Shown piece after piece: positions 6,978 to 15,903 of a stretch of DNA of 64,000 nt. How positions within the stretch are numbered: position 1 is the stretch's first letter; each line of letters opens with the position of its first letter. Where the stretch lies: the NCBI GenBank assembly GCA_963931525.1, contig OZ007023.1, positions 1,178,001 through 1,242,000 on the forward strand. Direction: 5' to 3'. The position numbers and the translations under genes were made by a program. The DNA comes from Fimenecus sp900545625. Lineage in GTDB: Bacteria; Bacillota; Clostridia; Oscillospirales; Acutalibacteraceae. The notes under the pieces are model-generated. The model saw only the letters and a program-made list of their open reading frames with translations, was not told the origin of the DNA and searched no databases.

Positions 6978-7999
6978 CTGTCTTCTGCAAATATTCTTGC
7001 GATCCGGTTCATTTCCTCTGCACAGTTTTCAGGTGCAAGGATTCGTATCTTTCCCATAAACTGAAATACCCATCCGTAAAACGTGCCGCTGGGATTGACC
7101 TCAATCGTCACAACAAAGTGGCTGTCATCAACTTTGCGGACAGGGACAGACTCGCCATAGTCATCAATGATGACCCGCATCATGTCATTTTCGCACAGCA
7201 GCTCCACAAGCATGGGCTGTTCACCAGCAAACATATCCACCATTTTGTTGGTGTAGGCGGCTATATCAAAATCCTCCGGCGCAGAAAAGCCCGCATTCAA
7301 AATCTCTGCGCCAGCCAAACGATCCACCCGGAAGTGTGCGATGCTCTGGTGTTTATGGGAAAACCCAATTAGATAGTAGTGATCGTTCTTCCATTCCAGT
7401 GCATAAGGGTCCACAATGTAGCGGTAGCTGTCATGCTTCAAAACTTTCTTTTTTTCTGCGGTGTATTCATAATACTGGAACTGAATCTGCCGGCCCTCTA
7501 AAATGGCGGTTTGAATGCTGTCGATGATGTAATAGACCTTTTCATTCTGTGGCTTTACCCGGCTGGACAAGGCTGCTAATCTGCGCAGCTGTTCGGCCTG
7601 CGGCCTGCTGGTCAGGCGGCACAGTTTCTGAACCAGCTGCTCCGACTTCCTGGCAGAGATGATTTTGGAGGACGCCACCGCATCCGTCAGCATCTTCAGT
7701 TCTGGATATTCAAAAATGCGGCTTCCAATGAAATACTGGTTTTGGGTACTTTTGACCACCACAATATCTATGCCGGCTGCAATCAATACATCCAAATCAG
7801 CATACACCGTTTGCCGGACAGCGGAAATATTTCTTTCTTTCAAATAGGCAAGAATGTCCGACACCGTAGCTGGATGAGCTTCATCGGTCTGCTGATATAG
7901 GAAGCGGAGCAGTTCGATAATGCGGATATTCGTTTGATTCTGTATGGCTTTCACCCCCTTTTTTGCAGAAGCAAATGTGTCAGCGTCTTCCGGAAGCAT
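6974..7999 (-). CDS. WYL-domain transcriptional regulator
   Basis: 341 residues. An N-terminal winged helix of the HTH_11/DeoR type spans residues 20-95 (TVSDILAYLKERNISAVRQT). The WYL domain follows, with YALEWKNDHYYLIG at 199-212 and HFRVDRL at 222-228, then the WCX-like C-terminal extension (NPSGTFYGWVFQF). WYL proteins sense ligands, probably nucleic acids or nucleotides, and often control phage- or stress-defence loci. It is the last gene of the cargo operon and overlaps the DUF4261-like gene by 20 bases. That position suggests feedback on the cargo promoter. A CapW/BrxR-type repressor is the nearest functional analogy, but its operator is not identifiable here. Confidence 0.92.
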   Translation of the reverse strand: MLPEDADTFASAKKGVKAIQNQTNIRIIELLRFLYQQTDEAHPATVSDILAYLKERNISAVRQTVYADLDVLIAAGIDIVVVKSTQNQYFIGSRIFEYPELKMLTDAVASSKIISARKSEQLVQKLCRLTSRPQAEQLRRLAALSSRVKPQNEKVYYIIDSIQTAILEGRQIQFQYYEYTAEKKKVLKHDSYRYIVDPYALEWKNDHYYLIGFSHKHQSIAHFRVDRLAGAEILNAGFSAPEDFDIAAYTNKMVDMFAGEQPMLVELLCENDMMRVIIDDYGESVPVRKVDDSHFVVTIEVNPSGTFYGWVFQFMGKIRILAPENCAEEMNRIARIFAEDR

Positions 8000-8858
8000 A
8001 CTTTCCCATGTTGATGTCCAACCCCCCTCTGGGCGGCTGGATCAGGGCGTCCTCATACTGGCACTTCCACTGAATTTCTCGGCTCATCTGGCCATCCACT
8101 ACACCGTCTATCGTCTCCCCATCCTCAATGGGGTTGTCGTTCGCCAGAATATACGAAGCCACATTGTAGGCATGGTTTACCACCCAGTTGGGGTCCATGC
8201 TGTGGAAATGGTATTGCAAATCCGGCAGGAACAGGGTACTCATTCCCACGGTGTCCACCAGCATATCTTCTGTACCTTGAATATTGAAGAAGCGAGCGTT
8301 GACGCCAAAACGAATAAAGCGATCAGCACCCTCGATCTGGTGGGAGCGTACATCTTCAGCCAGAAAGAGCTTGCCGCAGTTCTGTAAGTAAAATGCCTCA
8401 CAGGTGGGATACAGTTCTGCCAGTGCATCCAGAAAGTCCATGTCGAGATTTGCCCGTTCCAGAGCCGGCAGTGCCGCCGCCAGCATATCGGTGGCGACCA
8501 CTTGATGCTGGCACTCCCGGAAAATCCGCTCCCGGTCTTCCATACAATCCCACATTTGGCTCATAAGGAAATCATCGAAGCCTTTGCCTTCAAATCGGTT
8601 GCATCCCATCACCATCAGCTGCACTGGAGCCTTGGCGTCCTTAAACTCCGCGATATGATCCAGTGTGGCAAAGCCCGCTGTCTTTTTATCGTGGCAGAAG
8701 CACTCCACCGGTCCGATATGCTTTTCCATTATAGCGGTCATAGCCGCTTTGTCCGGCATAGGCACCGGTTCTTTGAACAGCATCTGTATAATGTAAGGAC
8801 CACCGGGACGGGGGCCTTTTTTGTCATCCAGGTTTTGCTGGAAAACCTTATTGCTCAT
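7980..8858 (-). CDS. DUF4261-like protein
   Basis: 292 residues, no signal peptide or membrane span. IIQMLFKEPVPMPDKAAM at the start, and the C-terminal half with MDPNWVVNHAYNVASYILAN, DNPIEDGETIDG and a closing EDALIQPPRGGLDINMG, resemble the DUF4261 family as I remember it; the assignment is from memory. DUF4261 genes often sit in Firmicutes clusters of ankyrin, SUKH and SUFU genes. It overlaps the preceding gene by an ATGA. No catalytic motif is evident, so a binding role such as immunity is more likely than an enzymatic one. Confidence 0.65.
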   Translation of the reverse strand: MSNKVFQQNLDDKKGPRPGGPYIIQMLFKEPVPMPDKAAMTAIMEKHIGPVECFCHDKKTAGFATLDHIAEFKDAKAPVQLMVMGCNRFEGKGFDDFLMSQMWDCMEDRERIFRECQHQVVATDMLAAALPALERANLDMDFLDALAELYPTCEAFYLQNCGKLFLAEDVRSHQIEGADRFIRFGVNARFFNIQGTEDMLVDTVGMSTLFLPDLQYHFHSMDPNWVVNHAYNVASYILANDNPIEDGETIDGVVDGQMSREIQWKCQYEDALIQPPRGGLDINMGKYASGRR

Positions 8859-9568
8859 ACCTGTCCCTCACTTTTCCGAATGGCATCTTCAATCTGTCTG
8901 CTGACGGTGTCCATGTAGAGATACACCCCGTCCCGATCACAGTGGTACAGGTTAGAGTAGCTTGTGCTCTCATTCGGGCGGATAGGGTTGGGTTCTACCA
9001 CTTCGGTGGCTTCCAGCAGACCAGCTCCTGATTTTGCAGCGGCAGAAAGTGCTTTTTTCAGCACAGCAATCTGTCCATTGCTCCAAAGCCCCTCCAGATC
9101 TTCAAGCACTTTGGGGTCCTGCTCCATGTCTTTGAGAAGCTGCACAACCTGATCTGGAGACAGATATACACCGGAGCAGTAGTTTTCGACGATTCGGTTC
9201 TGCATGGGGTTTGGAAAGGAAACAGGAGTCACTTGATCCCATGAGGTGAAGTACCGCCCATATTCCGGCTTTTCTTCCACCAGAAAAGAAAAGGCACTGC
9301 CTCTGGTGTAATAGTAATCTCGGAAAAAGCCTTGGATCACTGCAATATAGAAGCCATGGCTTTTGTCAAACAGCTCGTTAGATTCCGTTTCAGCCCCAAC
9401 GCACAAGGTATTCAGATATTTTTCGGCATAGAAATCCTCCATTCCATGCTGCGCGGCAAGAGCCAGCACTTTTTCCTCCTGTTCCTGCTGTATCCAGGTT
9501 AAGGGAGTAAAATACCATTCCCGCATTTCCTTTGGTGAAATCGGGTGAAAACTCACATCGTATCCCAC
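8855..9568 (-). CDS. Uncharacterised cytosolic cargo protein
   Basis: 237 residues from the GTG at 9568, chosen because GAGGAGGG lies 5-12 bases upstream and the preceding gene stops at 9582. It starts VGYDVSFHPISPKEMREWYF, and has an aromatic-rich middle part (GFFRDYYYTRGSAFSFL) and a helical C-terminus (SNLYHCDRDGVYLYMD). I do not recognise the family. Size, acidity and co-translation with the DUF4261-like gene fit an immunity-type partner of the cluster. No membrane segment or enzyme motif is visible. Confidence 0.75.
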   Translation of the reverse strand: MGYDVSFHPISPKEMREWYFTPLTWIQQEQEEKVLALAAQHGMEDFYAEKYLNTLCVGAETESNELFDKSHGFYIAVIQGFFRDYYYTRGSAFSFLVEEKPEYGRYFTSWDQVTPVSFPNPMQNRIVENYCSGVYLSPDQVVQLLKDMEQDPKVLEDLEGLWSNGQIAVLKKALSAAAKSGAGLLEATEVVEPNPIRPNESTSYSNLYHCDRDGVYLYMDTVSRQIEDAIRKSEGQV

Positions 9569-9581
9569 AAAAACCCTCCTC

Positions 9582-12500
9582 TCAATCCCACCAGAAGTAC
9601 CAGACGGTGGATTGCCACAGAACGTCAGCCAGTGCGCCCACCGTTGGGTCGTCCTGCTCCTGATCCACAATGTCCGGGCAGAAACCGTACTGCTCCACCG
9701 CCGTCTCCACCGCCTTCTCCTTGGGGACAGGAACCGGGAGCAGGAACTCCAACTCGTCGTGGCTCATGGCAGCGGGCACCGCCCCATGCTGTTCAAACCA
9801 GTATTTCGCAACTGCCATTAACTCCGGCGTGTTAGGACATTCATTCCAGCCACCAAAGGGCAGATAGGCAAAAATCTCCCAAGGATTCTTCACGGGGATT
9901 TTAGCCAGAATGAGAGGATAGGTCATATTGTTATCGGAATTCCAGTAGCTTGAAAAACGACGGTTATCATATCCGCCCTCCATCTCGCCCAGGATCTCCT
10001 CATCCCAGTCCATATCGTCATCCTCGGCTTCTTCCTTGCGCAGCTCCTCTAAAACGGCCTCCCCGTCCTGGATGGGGGCGGCCAGCATCTTCTTCCGGTA
10101 TTCGGCAACTTTGTCCGGGTCGAAAGCATAGTCGTCCTCGCCATCGCTGTCCGGGTCAGAATTCATAATCAGGCATTCCCACAGGATTTCGTCATCCGCT
10201 TTCATCAGCACCGGCACAAATCCCTCTTTGACACTTTCCCGCTTGGCATAGTTGTATGCCGACATGATGGGATCATCGTCCGTCATCGAGGGGAAATAGG
10301 TACATTCGCAGTCCAGGTATTCCATCAGGATCTTGGCCAGTTCTGAAGGCTCCAGAGTATCCTCGTCGAAGTCCTGACCCTGCCAGTTGACGAACCGCTT
10401 TTCCATGACTTTTGCCATAGCCTGATAATAGTTCTCATCAAAGGGAATAAACAGATAGGCTTCATTCTGGAATTTATCGGAATAATATTGCTCTGAGCCG
10501 AAATATTCCAAGGCATAGTTGTCAATGTCGCTGGGGAAGTACGGGCTGTCCGCCTCGCCATAGTAGTATCCGGCAAAGGCTGCGCCCTCCTTGTTGAACA
10601 GCGCCCCAAAGAGCTGTCCTTTCAGCTGGTCCCGGATAAAGCCACGCAGATCGGCGCGGCTCAGATCCGCCATAAACGGCTGCACCTGCTCCCAGTACCG
10701 CTCCATAAATTCCACGCTCATCAGGTCATGCTCCATGCACCAGCGCAGATAAATCGCCATGTGGTTGTAGGCATTGATCTCGTCCACCGGAAGGCCCTTT
10801 TCCTGAATGGATTCCAGGTGCCGGGCGGCATTGTCCATATCGCCGGTGAACTCCTCATCCGCAAGCGTTCCTCTGGTGATGGCATTCTGGCGGGTGGGAT
10901 TTACGACAAAACTGATGCCTGCCATCTTTTCCAGCAGAGCGTCTGCGTCATGCTCCATCTTATATTCCATCTCATTCTGATAGAGAGGAATCACCTGATA
11001 AAAGTTGACCTCCTCGCCGCTCGGCAAAGTGCAGACCTCGCCGCCTTCCTCCACGCCCTGGGGACCGGTTAGAATAGCGGCACTGAGCTTCGTGTCCTCT
11101 GCAAAAGGCGATTGCTTGTCCATTGTGTGCCCCCACCCCAGCCAGGTATCGCTGGAAATGGGCAGGCGGGCCAGCACTTTCAAGAGTCCAATAGGCCAGT
11201 ACCACCGCTCATCCTTCATGGATTCCTCATCCAGTTTCCAGTCCTTCGGCAGAGCGATAGCCAGCTCCGCTCGCTCCAGCTTGTATTCTGCCAGTTCCTC
11301 CGGCACATTCATCCGGTGAGCACCCATGCCCATGGTCACCAGTGTGTAATAGTCCCGCTCCTTAGAAGGCGGAACAACGCAGATGTCCACATGGATGTCG
11401 GGGGAAACCAGCTCATGGAACACATTCTCAAACTCACCAAAAGTGTTTTTGATGTGCTGCTCTATCGCAGACATCTCATCCTCCGAATAAACCTCTGGTT
11501 CGCTATTTTCCGTTGAGGACCAGATGGCATCCGCCTTTGTTCCGTCTGAATTCAGAAAAATCTGAAAATACTGATCGTCTCCCGGCTGTTGATATACAAG
11601 ACCGATGCGGCGGGTCTGGTCCACAAACACTCCCGTCAGGACGCCCTCCGGTTCCCCTTCGGGTGTGTGGGTCAGCCATTCCCCGCTGTCCAGCCGATCC
11701 TTGAGCTGCCGCAGCCAGTCGCTTCCCATCTTGGAGAGTCCGGCTTCGTTCATGCGAAACGAGAGTTCCACCAGATGTTCCTTCACCGGGTATTGAAATT
11801 CACAGCAGGGGGAATTTTTCTCATAGCCATACCGTTCTGGGCGGAACAACTCGTAAAATTCGGCAAGTCCAGCTTCGTCTACTCGAATACAGGCCAGGGC
11901 GCGTTGTTTATTATCCGCATCCTCGTCCAGTCCCTGCTGGAGCGTTTGGTCGGCATCAGGATTGATCCAATGGTACTCCATCTGTTCCAGGGTGGCTCCG
12001 GCTTTGATCTCCTGCTGCAAAGTCAGGAACTCATAATCGCCCGGTTCCAGTTTTAATCCTTGTTTAACGGCATCCAGCGCACCAGTTTTATCACCAAAAT
12101 GCGCCCGCAGTTTGCCCACTTGCAGCCAGATCCAGGGGTAGTCCGGCTCCTCCTGGGCACCCTTCTCCGCATAGTTAAGCGCTTCTTCCAGCCTTCCGCA
12201 GTACATCAGCGCCACAGAATACCGGTAGTACCAGGTAGCGCAGCCTGCGGCATTTTTCTCGGAATCCTTCATCCATTCCACAGCGCGGTAGTAGTGGATA
12301 TAGTCATCCAGATTGTTGCAGGCGAAGGCGTACCAGAGGGCGATTTGCAAATCCTGATGGGCCTGTTTTTTGGTGAATCTTCCTTCTTCTACGCCGTTTT
12401 TGATAAAATTCTCCAGCCAGTGGAGCATTTTCCCAAAGTAACCGGCAGTCCCTTCGTCAAAGGATTCCAGCGTTTCAATGTCTTCTGCCGAGAGCAGGGA

Positions 12501-14003
12501 GCCAGTTTCCTCATGAATATCAGGATCCGGTTCTTTCTCATCCAGCAGTGGCACACCGCCTACATCCCGCCGGAAAGCGTGGAAGTGGGCATAGGGCAAG
12601 CCGCTTTCTTCAAAGAACGCCTGCGCCGCTGTTAGTACAGCGGGCAGATCCCAGGCGATGAAATCCAGATACCCGCAATACAGGCCAGTGGCCCCACCCA
12701 GGAAGGTCACGGCTTCCGCTCCCGCCTCCCGCAGGATGGTATCCCGCAGGTCATCCCGGAAGTCCAGAACGGCTTTGCTTCGCTCCTCACCGGTAAAGCC
12801 CGCTATGGGGTAGCAGAGGAACCCCGCCGCGATGCCATCCTTGTGGTACTCGTCCACCATATCACTGCGGGCGGTCAGGTAGTCGTTGATGAGCACCGGC
12901 AGGCGGCAGACACCTGTATAAACATCCAGCCGCCAGTCGGCTTCCGGATCTTTTACCGGTTCCAGTTCATAGGCAAGATAACTGTTTTCCAGATAGTCGC
13001 TGCCATCCCGCCAGAGGGTGAGTCCCATGCTTTGCAGTAACTCCGGCAGTTGGGAAAGGAGCATGGCCGGTTCGTCTTTCGGTTGAGCATAAACATCAAA
13101 ACCAGCAACAAAGGCAATGGCGGAAACTTCTCCGATGGTTTGATCCACCAGCATAGAGAGTGCCCACCAGACCCGGTCCGTATCCTCTTTCAAAAGCGGC
13201 GTCAGCTTCTCACAGGAAAGAATCAAGCTCACTCGCTGATCTTCTGTTTCCTCTACCCACATCTGTACATCCTCGGCCCGGACTTCGATGTCTCCAGCCC
13301 GCAGCTCGAACCCCTCACAGGGCTGACGGCCTACCCAGATATTCCAATGCTCAAGCACCGATTCCGGGGCCTGCTGCTGGAAGTACACCAGCGGGAACAG
13401 GCGGGAGCGAAGGCCCTCCGGACTGAGGATCAGTTCATACTTTTTGCCATTGAAGCCCAGCTCAAAAGCTGTATCCCGCAGGGCAGGTTTGAGGGCGCTG
13501 CTGCATTTTTCAATCAGCTCCTCGCCGCGCTGGTGGGTTTCGTCGGTATCCATGATTTGACGCAGCTCCGCCTCGATCTGAGCAAAGTCTGCCCACGCTT
13601 CCTGCGTCCTTTCCCGGAAGTTCTTTTCAAACCGGGGCAGGGACAAACGACGGCGGCAATCGTCTATGTACTCTTGGGTATCTTTGTCGCCGGGGCGGGC
13701 TTTCAGGGCCTTTTCAAAGTAACGCAGGGCGGGGCCTTCCTCATCCAGAAAATAATAAGCGGAGGCGATCCGATAATTCCAGCAGTGATCTTCGGCAAAA
13801 TACTCCTCATGGGGAGCCAGAAGTTCCAGCGCCCTTTCAAAAGGCTCCCGTTCTCCTATATGTGCAACGGCAATATATGCCTTGGCCAATTCGCTGTCCA
13901 GTTCCGGGGTGCGCTCCCCGGCGGGGATGGCCTCCAGAGCATCAATCACCTTCTGCTCTTCTTCCTGTTCAAACCATTGCTGGCATTGTTTCAATAAATC
14001 CAT
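9582..14003 (-). CDS. Giant 1473-residue TPR protein with an internal SUFU-like domain
   Basis: The start has AAAGGAGATCATGAT upstream. TPR-like helices occur at about 60-110 (SAYYFLDEEGPALRYFEKAL) and 585-665 (YRYSVALMYCGRLEEALNYA). Residues about 845-1045 look like a Suppressor-of-fused domain: HVDICVVPPSKERDYYTLVT, MNVPEEL, ELAIALPKDW, WPIGLLKVLARLP, GHTMDKQSPF, NFYQVIPLYQNEMEYKM. SUFU domains are a known immunity class in bacterial toxin systems. The C-terminal 400 residues hold acidic stretches (AEDDDMDWDEEI) and no clear family. No signal or membrane segment is seen. The size suggests several immunity modules joined on a TPR scaffold. It is the longest gene of the cargo operon. Confidence 0.88.
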   Translation of the reverse strand: MDLLKQCQQWFEQEEEQKVIDALEAIPAGERTPELDSELAKAYIAVAHIGEREPFERALELLAPHEEYFAEDHCWNYRIASAYYFLDEEGPALRYFEKALKARPGDKDTQEYIDDCRRRLSLPRFEKNFRERTQEAWADFAQIEAELRQIMDTDETHQRGEELIEKCSSALKPALRDTAFELGFNGKKYELILSPEGLRSRLFPLVYFQQQAPESVLEHWNIWVGRQPCEGFELRAGDIEVRAEDVQMWVEETEDQRVSLILSCEKLTPLLKEDTDRVWWALSMLVDQTIGEVSAIAFVAGFDVYAQPKDEPAMLLSQLPELLQSMGLTLWRDGSDYLENSYLAYELEPVKDPEADWRLDVYTGVCRLPVLINDYLTARSDMVDEYHKDGIAAGFLCYPIAGFTGEERSKAVLDFRDDLRDTILREAGAEAVTFLGGATGLYCGYLDFIAWDLPAVLTAAQAFFEESGLPYAHFHAFRRDVGGVPLLDEKEPDPDIHEETGSLLSAEDIETLESFDEGTAGYFGKMLHWLENFIKNGVEEGRFTKKQAHQDLQIALWYAFACNNLDDYIHYYRAVEWMKDSEKNAAGCATWYYRYSVALMYCGRLEEALNYAEKGAQEEPDYPWIWLQVGKLRAHFGDKTGALDAVKQGLKLEPGDYEFLTLQQEIKAGATLEQMEYHWINPDADQTLQQGLDEDADNKQRALACIRVDEAGLAEFYELFRPERYGYEKNSPCCEFQYPVKEHLVELSFRMNEAGLSKMGSDWLRQLKDRLDSGEWLTHTPEGEPEGVLTGVFVDQTRRIGLVYQQPGDDQYFQIFLNSDGTKADAIWSSTENSEPEVYSEDEMSAIEQHIKNTFGEFENVFHELVSPDIHVDICVVPPSKERDYYTLVTMGMGAHRMNVPEELAEYKLERAELAIALPKDWKLDEESMKDERWYWPIGLLKVLARLPISSDTWLGWGHTMDKQSPFAEDTKLSAAILTGPQGVEEGGEVCTLPSGEEVNFYQVIPLYQNEMEYKMEHDADALLEKMAGISFVVNPTRQNAITRGTLADEEFTGDMDNAARHLESIQEKGLPVDEINAYNHMAIYLRWCMEHDLMSVEFMERYWEQVQPFMADLSRADLRGFIRDQLKGQLFGALFNKEGAAFAGYYYGEADSPYFPSDIDNYALEYFGSEQYYSDKFQNEAYLFIPFDENYYQAMAKVMEKRFVNWQGQDFDEDTLEPSELAKILMEYLDCECTYFPSMTDDDPIMSAYNYAKRESVKEGFVPVLMKADDEILWECLIMNSDPDSDGEDDYAFDPDKVAEYRKKMLAAPIQDGEAVLEELRKEEAEDDDMDWDEEILGEMEGGYDNRRFSSYWNSDNNMTYPLILAKIPVKNPWEIFAYLPFGGWNECPNTPELMAVAKYWFEQHGAVPAAMSHDELEFLLPVPVPKEKAVETAVEQYGFCPDIVDQEQDDPTVGALADVLWQSTVWYFWWD

Positions 14004-14044
14004 ATCATGATCTCCTTTTCCATCTTCGGTCGGAATCGGTTTCT

Positions 14045-14614
14045 CTAATAAGCAGAGCTTGTAATTTCAAAACTAAAATTCATATCTGTATTTATGGTTG
14101 CTTCTTCGTTTGTGGCTGGTTGTATCACAAATTCAAATGTAGGTTCATAGTCCCCGTCCTGCAAGGTTTCTCCGCCCAAAATCTCGATATGATACCAGCC
14201 ATTTGCAAGCTCAATCATCGGCTTTTTATGCACTCTATAATAAGAAATCAGATCTTTCACCTTTTCAGGAGTAAACTGTTTCAATCTCGGCCATGTAAAA
14301 AGCAGCAGCGTATTATGAGCTACTTTGAGGGAATAGCCACTTTTCCGAAACTGCAATCGGTTTTTTTCTTTGCACAGCTCCGGCCTGTCACCAGAGAGAT
14401 TGAACAATGTGGTATAGGGATAGTTCTCAATACCGGTCATTGGGATAACAATTCCTTCAGCAAACGCCCTGTCACCACTTTCGTTTGTGGTAAACTCTAT
14501 CGCCAAATCATCTGTAAGATGATTTGCGCGTTTCCAGTTTTCCAGCAGTAAAATGTCACCAAGAATAAAATAATTGACAAGATCGTTTAATACTTCCGTA
14601 AACCTATATATCAT
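14045..14614 (-). CDS. Uncharacterised 189-residue cargo protein
   Basis: It begins MIYRFTEVLNDLVNYFILGD behind GGGAGG. It has mixed alpha/beta composition, with ELANGWYHIEILGG and a beta-rich end (YEPTFEFVIQPATNE). I recognise no family. It sits 14 bases downstream of the LRR-NTF2 gene and 41 bases before the giant SUFU gene, in the same direction. Soluble, single-domain and of immunity-protein size. Confidence 0.75.
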   Translation of the reverse strand: MIYRFTEVLNDLVNYFILGDILLLENWKRANHLTDDLAIEFTTNESGDRAFAEGIVIPMTGIENYPYTTLFNLSGDRPELCKEKNRLQFRKSGYSLKVAHNTLLLFTWPRLKQFTPEKVKDLISYYRVHKKPMIELANGWYHIEILGGETLQDGDYEPTFEFVIQPATNEEATINTDMNFSFEITSSAY

Positions 14615-14628
14615 CCATTATGCCTCCC

Positions 14629-15588
14629 TTATAATCCTGTTCGCTGCCAGCCGTCCAGCCGCTCCTGTACCCCGTCAATCTTCCAGCCCTCGCCCACACG
14701 CTTCATGAGAAAGCGGCGGTCAAAGCCGGTTGCTTCCTCTCTGGTGTAGATGTAGAGCTTATTCCGGGTGATCTGCTCCGCATCCAGAAACAGTTCCCCC
14801 TTGTAGGTGCCCTGAGCGCTGTACGAGAGGCCCAGGGGCCGGTAGCCCGGACGGGGCTTTTCACTCACATACTTCTCCCAGATCGCCAGCAGACGGGACA
14901 CAGCCTGGACGTCCTCAAACCCGGCCTGCTCCATATACTGCTCCCATTCTGTCATTTCGGCAAAGAAAGCAGACAGCACTCTGCGGCATTCCTCCGCCGC
15001 CTGTTCGTCCAGATGGACGGGCTTTTTGGCCTTTTCCCGCTGAATTTGGGAGAAGTGTTCCATCTGTTCTTTGGTAAACTGCACATGGGCCACCGGCTCG
15101 ATGTGGTTGTTACCGGCGATGGCCAGCAGGCCCTCGTAGGTAACGGCGGTGTGGTCGATCTGGATGTGGGAGAGCTTGGGGATGGAGGCCGCCTGGAGCA
15201 GCCCGGCGTCGTCCAGCCCGGTGCGGTTGAGGGTAAGAAGATCTATTTTACATTCCCGCAGGGCGGAGAGGCCGCTGCCGTTGATTCCGATGTTGCCATC
15301 CAGCAGCAGGTAGCGTAGCTTGGGCATGGCGGAAAAGACGGGGAAGCAGGCGTCGGTGAGCGCCCCATCCTCCACGCCGAAGTTGGCCATGCTTTTGTGC
15401 CCGGCAAAGGGGGCAAGCAGTTCATCCGTCACCGGGCAGCCCTTCACATGGAAGCCCACCAAGGTGTAACCGGCCAGCTGCTCCATGATCTCTGCGGTCA
15501 GCTCCGGGACTTCAAATTGCTTCTCTCTGTCTAAGGTCAGGACACCGTTTTCCCAGTCCACTGTCCGCGCCCGTTTTGGCCATTCCAT
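14629..15588 (-). CDS. Leucine-rich repeat protein with NTF2-fold immunity-like domain
   Basis: 319 residues from the ATG at 15588 (AGGAGGAAAGCT upstream). Residues about 40-165 are LRRs (MPKLRYLLLDGNIGINGSGL, IDLLTLNRTGLDDAGLL). Residues about 195-316 match the NTF2-fold immunity family: AAEECRRVLSAFFAEMTEWE, KLYIYTREEATGFDRRFLMK, RVGEGWKIDGVQERLDGW. NTF2-fold immunity proteins neutralise toxins delivered by contact-dependent or secreted polymorphic systems. LRR plus NTF2 in one chain points to a recogniser plus neutraliser design. It is among the best evidence for the immunity reading of the cluster. Confidence 0.82.
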   Translation of the reverse strand: MEWPKRARTVDWENGVLTLDREKQFEVPELTAEIMEQLAGYTLVGFHVKGCPVTDELLAPFAGHKSMANFGVEDGALTDACFPVFSAMPKLRYLLLDGNIGINGSGLSALRECKIDLLTLNRTGLDDAGLLQAASIPKLSHIQIDHTAVTYEGLLAIAGNNHIEPVAHVQFTKEQMEHFSQIQREKAKKPVHLDEQAAEECRRVLSAFFAEMTEWEQYMEQAGFEDVQAVSRLLAIWEKYVSEKPRPGYRPLGLSYSAQGTYKGELFLDAEQITRNKLYIYTREEATGFDRRFLMKRVGEGWKIDGVQERLDGWQRTGL

Positions 15589-15645
15589 AGCTTTCCTCCT
15601 TACTCCTGTGCTCAATCTGCTAACATTTCATGGGGAAATCTCTTT

Positions 15646-15894
15646 TCAAATATCCCAGTCTATGAAATCTTCATGGTTCAATACAAAGTGCTGATACAGG
15701 CACTTCAGATGTTCCTGCTCATACTGTGAAAGCTTCGCCCCATTTTCATACTGTAAAGTGTCGGCATACAGGATAAAACCATCCACTTTTCCTGATGAAG
15801 CCCGAAACTCACCGTTTCCAATAATGGCAATATCACCACATTCAAATGTAACCGAAGAAGAAGTGGTGTGGATTTTCATAATTGCATCGATCAT
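15646..15894 (-). CDS. Small uncharacterised cargo protein (82 aa)
   Basis: MIDAIMKIHTTSSSVTFECG... with a short beta-rich first half and a helical end (SQYEQEHLKCLYQHFVLNHE). GAGGTGATATTACCAA precedes the ATG. It lies 9 bases after the stop of the FGE-like gene, and 57 bases before the LRR-NTF2 gene. I recognise no family. Confidence 0.7.
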   Translation of the reverse strand: MIDAIMKIHTTSSSVTFECGDIAIIGNGEFRASSGKVDGFILYADTLQYENGAKLSQYEQEHLKCLYQHFVLNHEDFIDWDI

Positions 15895-15903
15895 TTGGTA
15901 ATA

